DNA from: Hericium rajendrae
Taxonomy: Eukaryota; Basidiomycota; Agaricomycetes; Russulales; Hericiaceae
DNA length: 64,000 bases
NCBI GenBank assembly: GCA_033439255.1
Contig: CM065887.1
Location: 1,178,001-1,242,000, forward strand
Direction of reading: 5' to 3'
Program-made: the position numbers and the translations under genes
Part shown: one piece after another, positions 21,585-33,203 of the stretch
Position numbering within the stretch: position 1 is the first letter of the stretch
How the letters are laid out: each line of letters starts with the position of its first letter
Notes under the pieces: generated by a model
What the model was told of the DNA's origin: nothing
Seen by the model: the letters and a program-made list of their open reading frames with translations, nothing else
Database searches by the model: none

Positions 21585-22108
21585 TCAATGACCTCGACGA
21601 TGATGACCACCTCACGTATCCCTCCTCCTATCGTCATCTCTCGGTAGAGGCACGGTATCCTGCCTACTCGCTCAGCTGGTTCGTCACGCAGCGCCCATCC
21701 CTTCACATCCGCAAAGGCCTGCTCGTCGAGCTGGTGCTGACTTACAAGGAGACCACCCTCACCACCCGAGCTCGCTTGGCCAAGATCTCGCATGTCGGCC
21801 CAACCTGGGTGCACTTCCGAGCAGAGCGTGAAGACACTCGGGGGTACGAACCGACAAGTGTCCAGCTCGTGGTCCCTCGCATCTGGACCGAGCTCCCTCG
21901 CTACTATCCCATCCTCGCTCTCCTTAGCTGCCGCCATCCGATCGACATCCACGAACCATTCGACCCGGCAGGTGACAGGCAGATCCACAACCGGCCATTC
22001 ATCCTCCCCGACAATGTCGACCCTGAGGATGTGGAGAGGGTGGAGCAGTTGCGGCGGTGGTCATGCAAGATGGATATCTTGACAGGGAAGGAACGGTACT
22101 ACATCTGA
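21585..22108 (+). CDS. Shorter relative of the 19456 protein (about 173 aa visible)
   Basis: The open frame reads IVNDLDDDDHLTYPSSYRHL and ends at 22108. It matches the C-terminal half of the 19456 protein in motif order: LHIRKGLLVELVL against MPIRKGQFILLIS, VGPTWVHFRAERED against TWAVWRVRRMKVV, and VQLVVPRIW against IIMVVPRHW. The function is unknown. The start is unresolved: ATG 21546 is in another frame and TCTCCAG before 21585 could be a splice acceptor, so an upstream exon in the leader region is likely. It may be a shortened functional copy or a decaying duplicate. Confidence 0.55.
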
Positions 22109-22699
22109 GGAGAGGGAATGCAGCCATGGACTGCTCGTATGTTTTGTTTTGTCTCATGCTTTGCTTGCGATCGCATCGTCGTCACTCATTTTCGCATCTA
22201 CGCTATCTGTCATCATATTCCGCATGTCGATCTTTGCGCGCGAGCTATTCGGACCTTCTGCATTAATCACACGACCATCTGTCCCATCGCACCCTCCTTC
22301 GTCGACTTCATCATTTTTCCTCATCCGTCACAAGTTAGGAAGTGCTACGTGGACTTTACTACTATTGTTTACTCGGCTATGATGAGCGCGCATACTATAC
22401 GTCACATGCAGCAGTTGTCCGTAGTTTGTTCGTCATGATGGAATACATTCGTTCAGTGACATGTTCAGAAAGCTTGAAGGTTTACAGTAAAGCTAGATAA
22501 ATCTTAAAGATATTTGAAAGTAAACTTGAGCTATTCTATGTCTAGTAATAGAATGAGAACAAGTGCCAGGACTCAGAACTAAGTCTGAATAACTGTAACA
22601 ATTGAGTAAAAATAAATACTCAAATTTGTAAATAGTCTAAGAATAAAGAATAGCTCTAGTTCATGGTTCAACAAGTTTACAAGTGATGAGTCTGCCTAG
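22109..22699. other. 3' flank, no gene seen
   Basis: Downstream sequence of the 21.6-22.1 kb gene turning AT-rich after 22450. No supported coding frame. Confidence 0.5.
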
Positions 22700-23010
22700 C
22701 CCACAGGCCGACGGAGCAGTGGATTTGTAAGCACATTTGCTTACAGAGCATTGATAAAGTGTCAAATGGTAATAAACAAAGCTTATAAAGCAGAATCTCT
22801 GACTACAAAGCAAGATTTGGGATTACAGAGCAGGAAAGATGTATTATAAAGCATGCAGAGTGCTAAGAAAGTGGATTTATAAGCAGGAAATGTGATTATG
22901 AATCAGATCAGTAAGCAAGAACGTGATTACAAATACACTTAATAAGCAAGGAATGCAGCATTACAAAGCCAAGTTTGCTTATAAAGCTCATTATAAATCA
23001 CTAACAAATG
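22700..23010. repeat. AT-rich degenerate short repeats (TTATAAAGCA-like)
   Basis: Words such as CTTATAAAGCA, ATTATAAAGCA and GATTACAAA recur about every 20-30 bp, markedly more AT-rich than the flanks. The family is unclear; LTR-derived sequence is possible. Confidence 0.6.
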
Positions 23011-23107
23011 CAGGAAATACTCTAAGGTTACATACATAGTAGATAGTTCTCACAGTAGTGTAGCATCATGTACATATATGGAAGTTCATTCTCGGGGCCC
23101 CAAAAGG

Positions 23108-23116
23108 TATATAAGG
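23108..23116 (+). promoter_or_regulatory. TATA box (TATATAAGG)
   Basis: TATATAAGG precedes a leader-like region that contains the TTTACGACC repeats. No downstream gene on this strand is evident, so it may be an LTR promoter relic or an orphan. Confidence 0.4.
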
Positions 23117-23387
23117 AGCTCCAGATTGACCTAACCCCCCCCAATCAACCACTTGACTTTAAACCACCATCTTCAGAGTGAGAATAAGTGTGAAGCATTT
23201 GAGTTAAGGTAAGTTTAGCTACTAGACCGATTGGAAGGCTAGTTAGTTAGTTGGTTCACTTAAGTCCTATCTTTGCTTTTACGTCTGTGGTACGTAAGCA
23301 ACTCATCGATTCAAGTCTAGTTCCATTCGACGTCCGTAGTACGTATTGAATATCGCCATCCAGTTTCAGTTCACGCAAGACCAAGTT

Positions 23388-23477
23388 ACGACCTTTACGA
23401 CCTTTACGACCTTTACGACCTTTACGACCTTTACGACTTTTACGACCTTTACGACCTTTACGACCTTTACGACCTTT
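23388..23477 (+). repeat. 9-bp tandem repeat, ten copies of ACGACCTTT
   Basis: Ten consecutive ACGACCTTT units, one of them ACGACTTTT. The 9-bp period keeps a frame (Thr-Thr-Phe), but no convincing gene surrounds it. Confidence 0.95.
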
Positions 23478-23827
23478 ACAATCTCAAGTCTCGACACTTC
23501 AAGCTCAAGCCTTCTCGGAGTTTCGGCACTCTTACGACTTTTACGACCCAGTTATTCCGAAGTTTTGTTTGGTTCTATTTGTAGGAGCATACACAAGGCC
23601 AAGCAATTCTGCTATAAAACCCACAAAATAAGCACTAGCAAAGAGAAGCATACAAAGAGCTGCTCAACCATACGACAAAGAGAAAAACCTGACAAACTCC
23701 TCGAACGACTAGGTACATCTGGGAAAGTGGAAAACCTGATAGTATCTAGGGTAGTGTGATTTGATTTATATTTTGGGTTGTTCATAAGCCTGGAATATAT
23801 ACTCATATCCTTCGAACCACGCCACCG
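23478..23827. other. Gene-free stretch
   Basis: Nothing recognisable. It holds the likely 3' untranslated part of the minus-strand gene ending at 23828. Confidence 0.4.
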
Positions 23828-25261
23828 TCACGACAGCGTGCCCGTATAGAGGGCCGTGACGAGCCTCTCGACGGCGAGGATCTGGCCGTGGTTCGACATG
23901 CGTTGGAGGTACGAACCGACGAGCTGCCGCTCGGTCTCCGCGAGCAGGGTGCGGCGGAGTGACGAATCGCGCGGAATGCACGCGTAGGGGTCGACGTAGT
24001 CCCAGGCCCCTGGACGGAAGCCGTCGGAGACCGGGAACGGAAGGCGAGATGCGAGCGCCTCGAACGGGGCTGTAGGACGGTCACCCGGTCAGCAAACGCG
24101 TAGCAACAGTGGGGTAGCGACTTACGGAGCGCGCCCGCGGAGTCTGGTATCCCCGGCAAGACCACGGGGGAGTCGGCCACCTGGTTGCGACCAGAAGAAG
24201 CCACGGCGGCACGCGCGGCAACGGGATCCACGACAGGCGCACCCATCCGTGTCAGATGCGCGTTGAGGTCGACACAGGCGAGGCAGGAAGTGCGCTTCTC
24301 GCTGCACTCGCAGCATCGCTTGTGCTTCGCGCGCCCGACGTTCTTCGCAGGGAGGACCCGGCGGAGGCACTCCTTGCCCTCGTTGATGCACGCGGTGCAC
24401 CACTGCTCGGGCAGGCACTACGCAAACAGAAAATTAGCGTCGAGCACAGGTGGAGGAGATGGGTACTTACCGGACCCCACTTCTCATCGGGCTCCTTGGC
24501 CTTGGCCTTCCCTTTCCCCTCGTTCACAGCGACGGCACCAGCCGGCCCCGTACGCGCCCTCTTCGCCGGCGGGGGCACTTCGACAATCTCGTCCCCCGCC
24601 TCCTCCTCCTCGACAGGTGCTATGGCCTTGCGCTTGGCCGCGCGAGTCGCGGCGGACACTGGAGCGTCCAGAGCCGGGTCTACGTCCCGCTCGGTGGACG
24701 CGTCTACGACACCGGTGGCGGTCAACAGGGCGGCGACTTCGAGGCGGTCTTGCTCACCGGTCTGCGAGTGGGGCGGCGACGGAGCCCTGGTGCGCGTGGA
24801 AGACGAGGCCTGCGGGGTCTCGTTGGTTGGCGCGGCTGCCCTTTTGCCCTTAGGGGGCCCTGTCTTGCGCGTTGAAATGGGCGCGACCTGCGCGGGCCCC
24901 TTGCCCTTGGGTGTCGCGGCCGCGAGCGGGGTGTCGTCGTCGCTCTCCTCGAGCTCGTCGGTCTCCTGGTCCTCTGTCTCGGTCGGGTCTTCGGAGGGCT
25001 CGAAGACGTCGAGCACCTTGGCACCCCACTTGCGGTCGGACTTCAGCTCGAGGCGGCTGAAGACTACACGGGCGTCGGCGATCCTGTGACGGAAGAAATC
25101 GTTGTCGAGGTGGGTCGAATTCGACCTCAAGAGAGGGCCCTGTCAGGAGTGGTGGTCAGCGGGGACGGAAGCAAAACGTGCGCCGGCGGACTCACCAAGC
25201 AACTGGCAACCTGGGTGATCCACTCTGCCCAGACATTGAGAGGCGTTCGAGAGCCTGAATA
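23828..25261 (-). CDS. Unknown protein with a cysteine cluster, 5' end unresolved
   Basis: Three exons close in frame: 25139-24471, 24417-24126 and 24069-23828 (1203 nt, 400 aa). An upstream exon ending at 25200 (NVWAEWITQVASCL) joins in phase; its beginning near 25261 is uncertain. The long first part is disordered and rich in Glu, Asp, Pro and Lys, with basic nuclear-signal-like stretches (KRKAIAP, AKRART). Exon 2 opens with CLPEQWCTACINEGKEC and continues to CCECSEKRTSCLAC, a metal-binding-type cluster. The C terminus is compact (GAWDYVDPYACIPRDSS). The layout of disordered basic region, then cysteine cluster, then helical tail resembles the 11.0-13.5 kb gene, so the two may be distant relatives. 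The very high GC content (about 65-70 percent) contrasts with the flanking 22-23 kb. Confidence 0.65.
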
Positions 25262-25649
25262 CCCTTGGGGCGGTTGTCGACGTACGCGCGAGCCATGGGA
25301 GACGAGGTGCTGAGGAGCGAGTCGCCTCGCAACTCAGTGTTCATAAGGACTCCGCGACAAGACGGAAGCACCTGGCAAATTGCCTCCGGAGAAGCCCCCG
25401 CGTACAGGTAGCTTCGCAGCTTCGCGCAGAAGCCCGCAATGCGGGCACCCGGCCAAAACAGTTGTCGCTTCGGACTCAATCAGGATCTCAGGCCCTGATT
25501 GGCGCCCATTTGTCATTTCAGCCGCGTCTCGCGAACAGGAAGCCTATTCAACGACGGGCAAGTCCCACAGACAGCATAGTGCGCCTTGGCACCAGAATAG
25601 TTCAATTGAGCGGCGAGGCATGCTCGCCACCGGCGTACATCGTACTATA
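25262..25649. other. Possible upstream exon region of the 23828 gene
   Basis: On the minus strand some coding-like sequence is visible (MARAYVDNRPKGIQALERL near 25290), but I could not join it in frame with confidence. The rest shows nothing. Confidence 0.35.
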
Positions 25650-26402
25650 CTAATCCGTGGCCCCTCCCGCGACCCTGTCGTGGGCGTCCTCCTCGTCTGC
25701 TCGGTAGGGCGGAAGTCGCAGCAGCTCGGCCAAGTCGAGTGCCTCCGCCACTAGGCGGTGCATCGTCTCTAGCTCATGCGGATCCTCGCTCACCTCTCCC
25801 CCGGCGTCTTCCCACGGCAACTCCGGCGCAGAGACCGCTTGATGCAGCCTGGCGAACAACGGCTCCAGAGCCTGCTTGCAGGCCTCCGCGTCTATGACGT
25901 CATACTGGTACTTGCGGCAGGTGATATCGATTTCCTCCAGGGCCACCGTGCGGCGCGTCTCCCACAGCTCGGACTCGGCCACGGACAGGCGGTCCGCGGC
26001 ATCTACCTGATGGTGCTCCAGGGAATCGAGCCACTCGCGCTTCAGCGACGGCATGAGGTACCAACCCCAGTCGAGCCAACGGCGGACTTTCCCGGACGCG
26101 CGGGCGGCCTCGGACAGGAAGTGGTCCGACATCTGCGTGATGTCATCCTGCAGACCCACGTCGATGGCGCCAGCATAGCGCTGGTAGTCCTTCTGGAGTC
26201 CCGAGAATTAGCAGGTACGCAACAATGCCGCAAGCGAGCTTGGACGTACTACGGCGACCATGAGGTCTCGACCCCAGATCTCGCATTCCCGGATGACCGC
26301 GTCGCGCTTGGACAGCGTGGACGCATCGAGCGGGGTCCACGAGCGCTCCGCAAGGAGCCAGGTCACTTTCTGGCAGAAGACTTGATCAAGGAAGGTGTTC
26401 AT
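25650..26402 (-). CDS. Unknown helical protein (231 aa)
   Basis: Two exons, 26402-26250 and 26192-25650, join through a GTACGT donor and CCAG acceptor and close in frame. ATG 26402 begins MNTFLDQVFCQKVTWLLAER. The protein looks largely helical with many charged residues (DITQMSDHFLSEAARAS, ALEEIDITCRKYQYDVIDAE) and an acidic C terminus. There is no signal peptide or membrane segment. It lies upstream of the cysteine-cluster gene in the same orientation. I do not recognise a family. Confidence 0.6.
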
Positions 26403-26599
26403 CAGGACAAGACTGCCGGGTGCGAAGATGGCTCGGAGTTGAGTGCCCTCCCGGGGCGTAGATGCCTTTTATAGGCTCGCTGCAGCACACCCGCCCAGGG
26501 CGCCGTCGCACAATCGGCTTCACGCATGTCCGCGCCCGAATCCCTCGTGGGGCTCCAGATTAGACTACGGAGAGTCTAAATTTTCAGTTAGGGGGAGAA

Positions 26600-27619
26600 T
26601 GATGCGCCCTTTAGCGCGCCTTGCAACGGCATTGCCCACTCCCCACCTCCTTGCCCGTCCTGCTTCACTTCACCTCAGCTGCACCAAGTCTGCCCACCAC
26701 GACGTTGCTCCCCGCACAGGACAAGCGCCCCCATGGGTTCGGGACCGACCGGGTCGGACTAAAGCCGGTGTCCCGTGGTCCGATGCACCGAACGGGCAGG
26801 AGATCAACCGGCCGGACGAGTCAGCGGCACAGGAACAGAAGCGCGCCCAGAGAACCAGCCGGCTCAATCAACGTGCCCTCGAACGCCCACACGCCCCCGG
26901 ATCACGAGCGGCACCCGCGACAGTGCGCTACTGACGTCATCCCAGCCATTCCAGCTCGACGCGCCCGCCGTTCCCGACGCACGCCCCGGGCGACGTTGTA
27001 AGGCAGCACCTTTGATTCGTTCGTACCACGCGCACGCCCTCTGCCCTGCACGGGCCGAGCCGCAACGACTCCACTCGCCAAGGGACCCGGAGCAGGCAGG
27101 ATCAGGAAGGAATTGGAGATTGGGTCGGTCAGCGGGAGGTTGTCGTAGGAAGTCGCGCCGGGCCGCCAGAGGCAGCCTTGCCCATTTGTACCGTAGCTAC
27201 TGACTTAGAGAATCGGAACGGAATCTGCCTTTTTCCCCTCAGAGCTCAGATCTCACAAAGCCCGCCGTTTGACGTTCTCACCCCAGTCTCTAAGCACGTC
27301 TCAGACGTAGCTCTTCTCACTTTCTCGTGTCGCTCATCATATTCGTCGTACTCGTCGCCGCGCCGTTATCTACAAGCCGTATCACCCAAGACCCGTGAGT
27401 CTTGTCGTACCGTCATCGTCCCTAGCAGAGCCGTGTCGGAAGTCGCCCGCGCGCAGCAAGCTCGCCCTCCGCGGCCTTGCTCCCCTACCTGTAGTACGAT
27501 CACCCGTCAGCTACACGTCTCGGCGCTCCCCTCTTGAGATACTTGGTCCCTTCGCACCCCCCGGTACTCTGTTGGTTTTGGTTTTGGCTGCCGCCTCCAT
27601 TCCCAGGGTCCACACATCA
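26600..27619 (+). mobile_element. Ty3/gypsy-type LTR fossil (about 1.0 kb)
   Basis: A purine tract, TTAGGGGGAGAA, immediately precedes TGATGCGCCC at 26600, as a polypurine tract precedes a 3' LTR in gypsy elements. The repeat ends in CACACATCA at 27619. The end matches the inverted LTR at 9643. No internal genes of the element remain next to it, so it is a broken remnant; age is moderate judging from its divergence from the other copy. Confidence 0.65.
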
Positions 27620-30600
27620 CCGTAGATAGCAGATGCTTCTTTCGTGCGTCAGATATAGCAAGCGTGGACGATGCCTGCAAGGTACAGTGCGCCGCACTGA
27701 GAGTTTCTCAATGTACCCCCTGATTTGCCTGATGAAGTAGCGCGTCGAGAGTAACCCGACAGCGCTACCCTGATATCACAAAGTACTTCATGCAGCTAAC
27801 TTCAGATCACATATCATTGCGACGCTGATATGCAGGCAAATACATTCGAGTACACAGTGCCATTGCCCTGGTCAGTGCTGCACTGCCTGCTCAGTCTATT
27901 TACTCCACATGCAGGCACCGAGAACCTGTAAACAAATATGCCATCCTGTTCTCATGCGAATGACGCAGATGATGTCCTGATTTCGGGGAATGCAACGGGT
28001 CCCTAAAGGCTAAAGCTGCTGTTATATTGATTCCTTGACCCACGTCCATATTATTTTGATCGTTATGAAGCTTGATCAGGATGGGTTCTCATTCAACGAA
28101 CATCACGCGTAAGGGTGGATGGCAGTACATCGGCTCTTGTTCACCTCTCCCAGTTCACCCAGACTCGCCCTCGCCCCGAAGCAAGATGGCAGCACTCCTG
28201 TCTAATTTGACTTGCTCTCTCTACCAGATCTGGAACAGGAGTATAGCTAAGGCCTGCATCTGCAGGTTTCGGACCTTAGATTTTTTTTCATCGTTTCGAT
28301 TTTCCCCATACTGTACCCCGCAGTAAGGACCCCACACTCCACAATGCTTGCCAGGTTCGATCTGGAGCCGCGACATCATTGAGGCAGAGTCGTCCACTAC
28401 TCTTTGTCGAAGGAGTAGTTGTCCAAAGTCCTCTAGAATAATGGTGACGCAAGTACTGAAGCAATCCTTACAAGGTTCCATGATGTCCCGTCTCCACGAG
28501 ACAAAAAGGTTCAGTCGGGCCAGCATCTGGCACAACATGCCTCCGAGCTCCAGGCGAGGATCCGGGCCCCACCAGTCTCTTATCCTGCTACAGTGTTAGA
28601 CCGTCGTTGCATACTGTACCCTCTGTAGCTGTGGCCAGCTGACCTTGCGTATCGCGGTAGACCGCGTTCGACGATGTATCGATGTATCGATGGCATCAAG
28701 GGACGGGCATGCTCCACACTCCTCATGGCACCGACGAAGGCGCGCCGATCGCGCCCCCATTTCTAATCGTGCGCCCTACGCGAATTACAAATTCCGGGAT
28801 TTCGCTTCTCTCGTTTTTGCCTTTTGGAGATGCGACCGTCGGTCGGACTCGCTGCGTGAAACGCATCGCAGCTCGGGTCGTTTGGACTCGTGCTGTCGTC
28901 GTGGCGTCTGCATTTCGCGCTGCCAGTCTGCCCTGACGTCTATTTTTTTCCGTGCGATCGGAACTTCTGACTGGCGGACTTATGTGCGTGTGGGGATAGC
29001 CATTGCCAAGGGCTGCACCGCACCGCACCGGGCTCCCGACGACATCTCCGACAGTTTTTGGACGCGCCGACCTGCAAAGTGGGTAGCGCCCCGCCGGATA
29101 ACGAGGAGTCCGGCATTGGATAAGCGGTACGTCGGGTTGGTTTGGCAATGGCGGAACGGAGGTCCGTAGTTCATACTCTTGTTTTTTTTTGGAGCTTAAG
29201 AAAGTTATTGGAAGATCCGGAAAACTGGAGATGTGATTCTCGAGGGGAGCGATGACTGGTTAATCGGTCCAGTGCAAGAACCAGGTTTGAGACGAAATAA
29301 GAAATCGAGCTTCCTTAGTCGGAGCAACGATCCTACTCGGTGTATCGCGTAGGCGCGTCGACAAACGTGGGTTTACTGCACGTCCATCGTCGTCTGTAAA
29401 GACTGGTGAGAGGCACTGGGAAATTCTGTCTCGGTGAGAACTGAAAGTGTTGATTTGTCTCTTCCAGTGTTGCCGTCGAACACATGACCAGGAAGCTCTG
29501 CGGCTGCCGCGCAGATGAATTGATGATTAAATTCGCAAGAGCTTGTCGCCTGGGAGATGTTCACGCGCACTTCAAGCTTCGGCTAGACCAGGCACGCTGC
29601 TGCACCCACCGCAACGTCGCCTCGTTGAACCTCGAGGCTCGACGGATCGTCCGATCGTAGCTAGCAGCTCAAGCTCAAGCTCAAGCGCGCGGCCTGATAG
29701 CGTCAAAGAACGCGATATAGCACCCCGACAGCTTCGGCTATGGACGGGCATGCGCCCGCAGCGTCCCGTGCCAGCATTTGGTAAGTTGGCATCAGCAGCC
29801 GTGATTGTTCCATTTTGTCGCTTTGTGCACACGACAGGATTGGGTGCAATTGCAATGATACGGCCTGTGCACGCAGAATGGAAGGACGCATGAACGGGAG
29901 GGATCATGGCGTTGCGTCGGCCGGCTCATACAACTACATGCTGTGATCCGTGGATCATGAATACGTGCTGGATGTGGATATGAGTAAAGCAAAATAAAGC
30001 AAGGCGGACGTGCGCTAGCTGCAAAACATCGTGGCCCGCTGCATCACAAATCAAGGTCCACTTCATGGCGGCACGGTTCGGCGGCGCCAAGCAGGAATCG
30101 TTGCGCGACGCAAGACGCGACGTGTTTTCTGGAATAGCGGTGGCCGGCGCCAGGCTGTGCACATGGGCGTGTCAACCCCAAGTGGCGGGGATGGCGGGGA
30201 TCTGGGGGTTACAGATCGGACCCGGTCTGGCTTGTATTGGGTGATGTCATTCATACTGAGCGCTCGGCGGGCATGGAGCATCTTTGACATGGGAGCGCGC
30301 GGGCGCTCTGAGATGCAATGGAGAGCGGCTCACCTATGTAGGCGCCGGCGGCCAAGAATAAGGCGCTGGAGGAGGACTCACAAGAGGCAACAAAACTGCG
30401 CGGAAGAGCGAGAGGGGTGTCTGCACGTCGACGCGCGGGGAAGAAGTGGAGAAGCAGAGAGTCAAAAAGTGTGCGAACACGCGGGGGCGGGGAACCCCTC
30501 TCCACATTTGATGGCGCCAGTCGGTGTTCCTGGCAAATGCAGACAGCCAAATCAGAATCATGAGAAGACAATGGCACTACAATGGCGAGCGGTGGTTCGG

Positions 30601-30979
30601 TTCTGTAACGAGTTTCGGCTCTCGGTCCGTCTGCCTGCGCCGCTGTCGCAGGTCTCGCTTGATTAATTCAAGCAGTATGAAAGCAGGACTCCCGGATTCA
30701 TGAGCAATCCGAAGGATGTCTGCGATGAGGAGGGATGAGGGACGGAGGGTGTTGTTGCTTGGAGTTTGAAATTTGAAGGGTTGCGGGGGCGTGGGTAGGG
30801 GAAGATGAGGAAAGATTGAGGGGGATGAGATAGCCGAGTTGGGGTAGGATGTGGGGCTCCAGTTTCGTCGTACTCCGCCCGATGCTTTGGCTCGCACAAG
30901 CGACCGGCCTCTGCGACACAATACCATCATTTGTTATTCCATCTCTCCGTCACAATGCCCTCCTCGTCCCCACAAAAAG
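27620..30979. other. Long gene-free region
   Basis: Over 3 kb without a supportable gene on either strand. Several 80-210 residue open frames exist but overlap on both strands and have low-complexity, Arg/Ser-biased translations. Small features only: a CAAGCT repeat near 29670 and an AT-poor leader before 30980. Confidence 0.5.
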
Positions 30980-30988
30980 TATATAAAG
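30980..30988 (+). promoter_or_regulatory. TATA box of the sugar transporter gene
   Basis: TATATAAAG lies 72 bp upstream of the ATG at 31052, followed by a C/T-rich leader. Confidence 0.75.
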
Positions 30989-31051
30989 CCCCGGCTCGTC
31001 CTCATGTCCCTTTGAGCGCCCGTCCTCCTTCCCCCCCTCCCCAACGTGACC

Positions 31052-33203
31052 ATGTCGGCGCCCTCCATTCACGACAATACCTCCATCGAGAAGAAGGGTC
31101 ACGAGTCATTTGACGAGAAGAAAGAAGTCCGCCATGTCGACGATATCGCTGAAATCAACATCAAGCTCGCCAACCCGCTCGCCGGCATCTCGCAAGAGCA
31201 ACTCCTTGCCGATGCTGAGGAATTTGCGAAGAGCCATGACATGGCTCACCTCACGGACGAGTTCCGGAAGGGTGCCCTCGTTGCCCAGGACCCTCTAGCA
31301 TTTGAGAGCATCGATATGCTCACGGAGGAGGATAAGAACTACCTTCGGAGGGAGCTGACGAATAAGTGGGACCAGCCTAAGACGCTGTACTACCTCGTCA
31401 TTCTCTGTTCAGTGGCTGCTTGTGTGCAAGGAGTACGCCGCTGTCTTCTCTCTGTAGATTGATTTGGCTCATTATGTGCTATAGATGGACGAGTCTGTGA
31501 TCAACGGCGCCAACCTGTTCTTCGCTGACCAATTCAACATTCCCCAAGCGGGGACGCCGGACTCCGGCCGGAACCAATGGATACTCGGTCTCGTCAACGG
31601 TGCGCCATACGTGAGTCTCCCTCCACACAAGTATTATTCTTCGAAATGTTCATCTTTTTATTCCATTCTAGCTTTGCTGTGCCTTCTTTGGATGCTGGTG
31701 TACCGAACCTCTGAACAAATGGTTCGGACGCCGTGGCACCATTTTCATCTGTGCCGCCCTCTCCTTCCTTACCTGCATCTGGCAAGGCGTCACCAACTCA
31801 TGGCCACATCTCTTCATCGCTCGCTTTATCCTTGGTTTCGGCATTGGTCCTAAGTCTGCCACTGTCCCCGTATACGCTGCGGAGTGCGCGCCCGCGCCCA
31901 TCCGAGGCGGGCTCGTCATGATGTGGCAGATGTGGACTGCGTTCGGCATCATGCTTGGAACCGTCGCGGATCTTGCATTCTACAGAGTCCCGGACCACCC
32001 GCATATCACGGGCCTTAACTGGCGCTTGATGTTAGGTTCCGTGAGTATCCCAAATAATGACCATCATGATGCTGGATTAAACATTCCGTCTAGGCCGGTG
32101 TCCCCGCTTTCCTGCTCATGATCCAGGTATTTTTCTGCCCGGAATCGCCTCGTTGGTTGATGTCCAAGGGCCGCTACGACAAAGCATTCGAATCGCTTTG
32201 CCGTCTCCGCCGAAGTCGTCTGCAAGCTGCACGTGACCTTTACTGTTAGTTTTCTCATCTGTTCGTTCTGCAACTGAGACTTACGATCTTGCAGATATTC
32301 ATGTCCTGCTTGAAGCTGAGCACGAGCTCACGCAGGGCAGGAACAAGTTCCTCGAGCTTTTCACTGTCCCTCGTAACCGTCGCGCCACCCTTGCATCCCT
32401 CATCGTCATGTTCATGCAACAGTTCTGCGGTGTCAACGTCATCGCGTACTACTCCTCGTCCATCTTCACCCAGCCAACTTCTCCGAGATCCAAGCGCTGC
32501 TCGCTTCATGGGGCTTCGGTGCCGTCAACTGGATATTCGCGTTCCCCGCTGTGTGGACTATCGATTCATTCGGCCGCCGCAACCTGCTGCTCACGACGTT
32601 CCCCCTCATGGCGATCTTCCTTCTCTTGACGGGCTTCGCATTCTGGATCCCCGAGGACAGCAAGGCGCGCATCGGAGTCGTCGCGCTCGGCATCTACCTC
32701 TTCGGCATTGCGTACTCGCCCGGTGAGGGCCCCGTGCCATTCACGTACTCTGCAGAAGCTTTCCCTTTGTACGTGCGCGACATCGGCATGTCGTTGGCGA
32801 CTGCGTGGTTGTGGTTCTTGTACGTCACCTCCCATTCATGAGACATGATATGATCCTTATGTCGCCTTTTCACAGCAACTTTATCGTCGCGATCACCTTC
32901 CCGCGTCTGCTCGGCGCCTTCAAACCGCAGGGCGCGTTCGGGTGGTACGCCGGGTGGAACATGATCGGCTTTGTCCTCATCCTGCTCTTTGTGCCGGAGA
33001 CGAAGGCGCTCTCGCTCGAAGAGCTCGATCAAGTGTTCTCCGTTCCGACGCACACGCACGCCGCGTACCAGCTCAAAGCCCTCCCACACAACATCAAGAA
33101 ATACATCTTCCGTATGAAGGTCGACCCCCTCCCTCCGCTGTACGAGCACGAGGGCGTAATTGGCGAGAAGCACTACGCGCCCGGTGGCGTTGGCGCGGCA
33201 TGA
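31052..33203 (+). CDS. MFS sugar/polyol transporter, one apparent frame break
   Basis: A plasma-membrane sugar-porter-family carrier. Six exons: 31052-31432, 31485-31610, 31672-32040, 32094-32244, 32295-32819 and 32876-33203. Family motifs are clear: [15 protein letters not shown], the loop [78 protein letters not shown] and [12 protein letters not shown]. About 12 membrane helices are expected. The roughly 120-residue hydrophilic N terminus is long for the family and resembles fungal inositol/hexose-type porters; the substrate cannot be read from sequence. The exons sum to 1880 nt, and the frame changes at 32471-32476, where IFTQ is followed by [14 protein letters not shown] in the next frame. 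A missing base, real or a sequencing error, explains it. Start chosen at the first ATG after the TATA box. Confidence 0.93.

Noticed and set aside
22461-23784. Complete LTR from TGTTCAG to GTTGTTCA
   Set aside because: No matching target-site duplication, primer-binding site or second copy was found.
24256-25089. Plus-strand ORF of 277 residues
   Set aside because: It is antisense to a GC-rich coding exon with proper splice sites; GC bias opens the opposite frame.
28645-29169. ORFs of up to 174 residues in the 28-31 kb region
   Set aside because: Biased composition, overlapping frames on both strands, no family motif and no promoter.
30031-30666. 211-residue plus-strand ORF
   Set aside because: Arg/Gly-biased, overlaps minus-strand frames and shows no domain or splice support.
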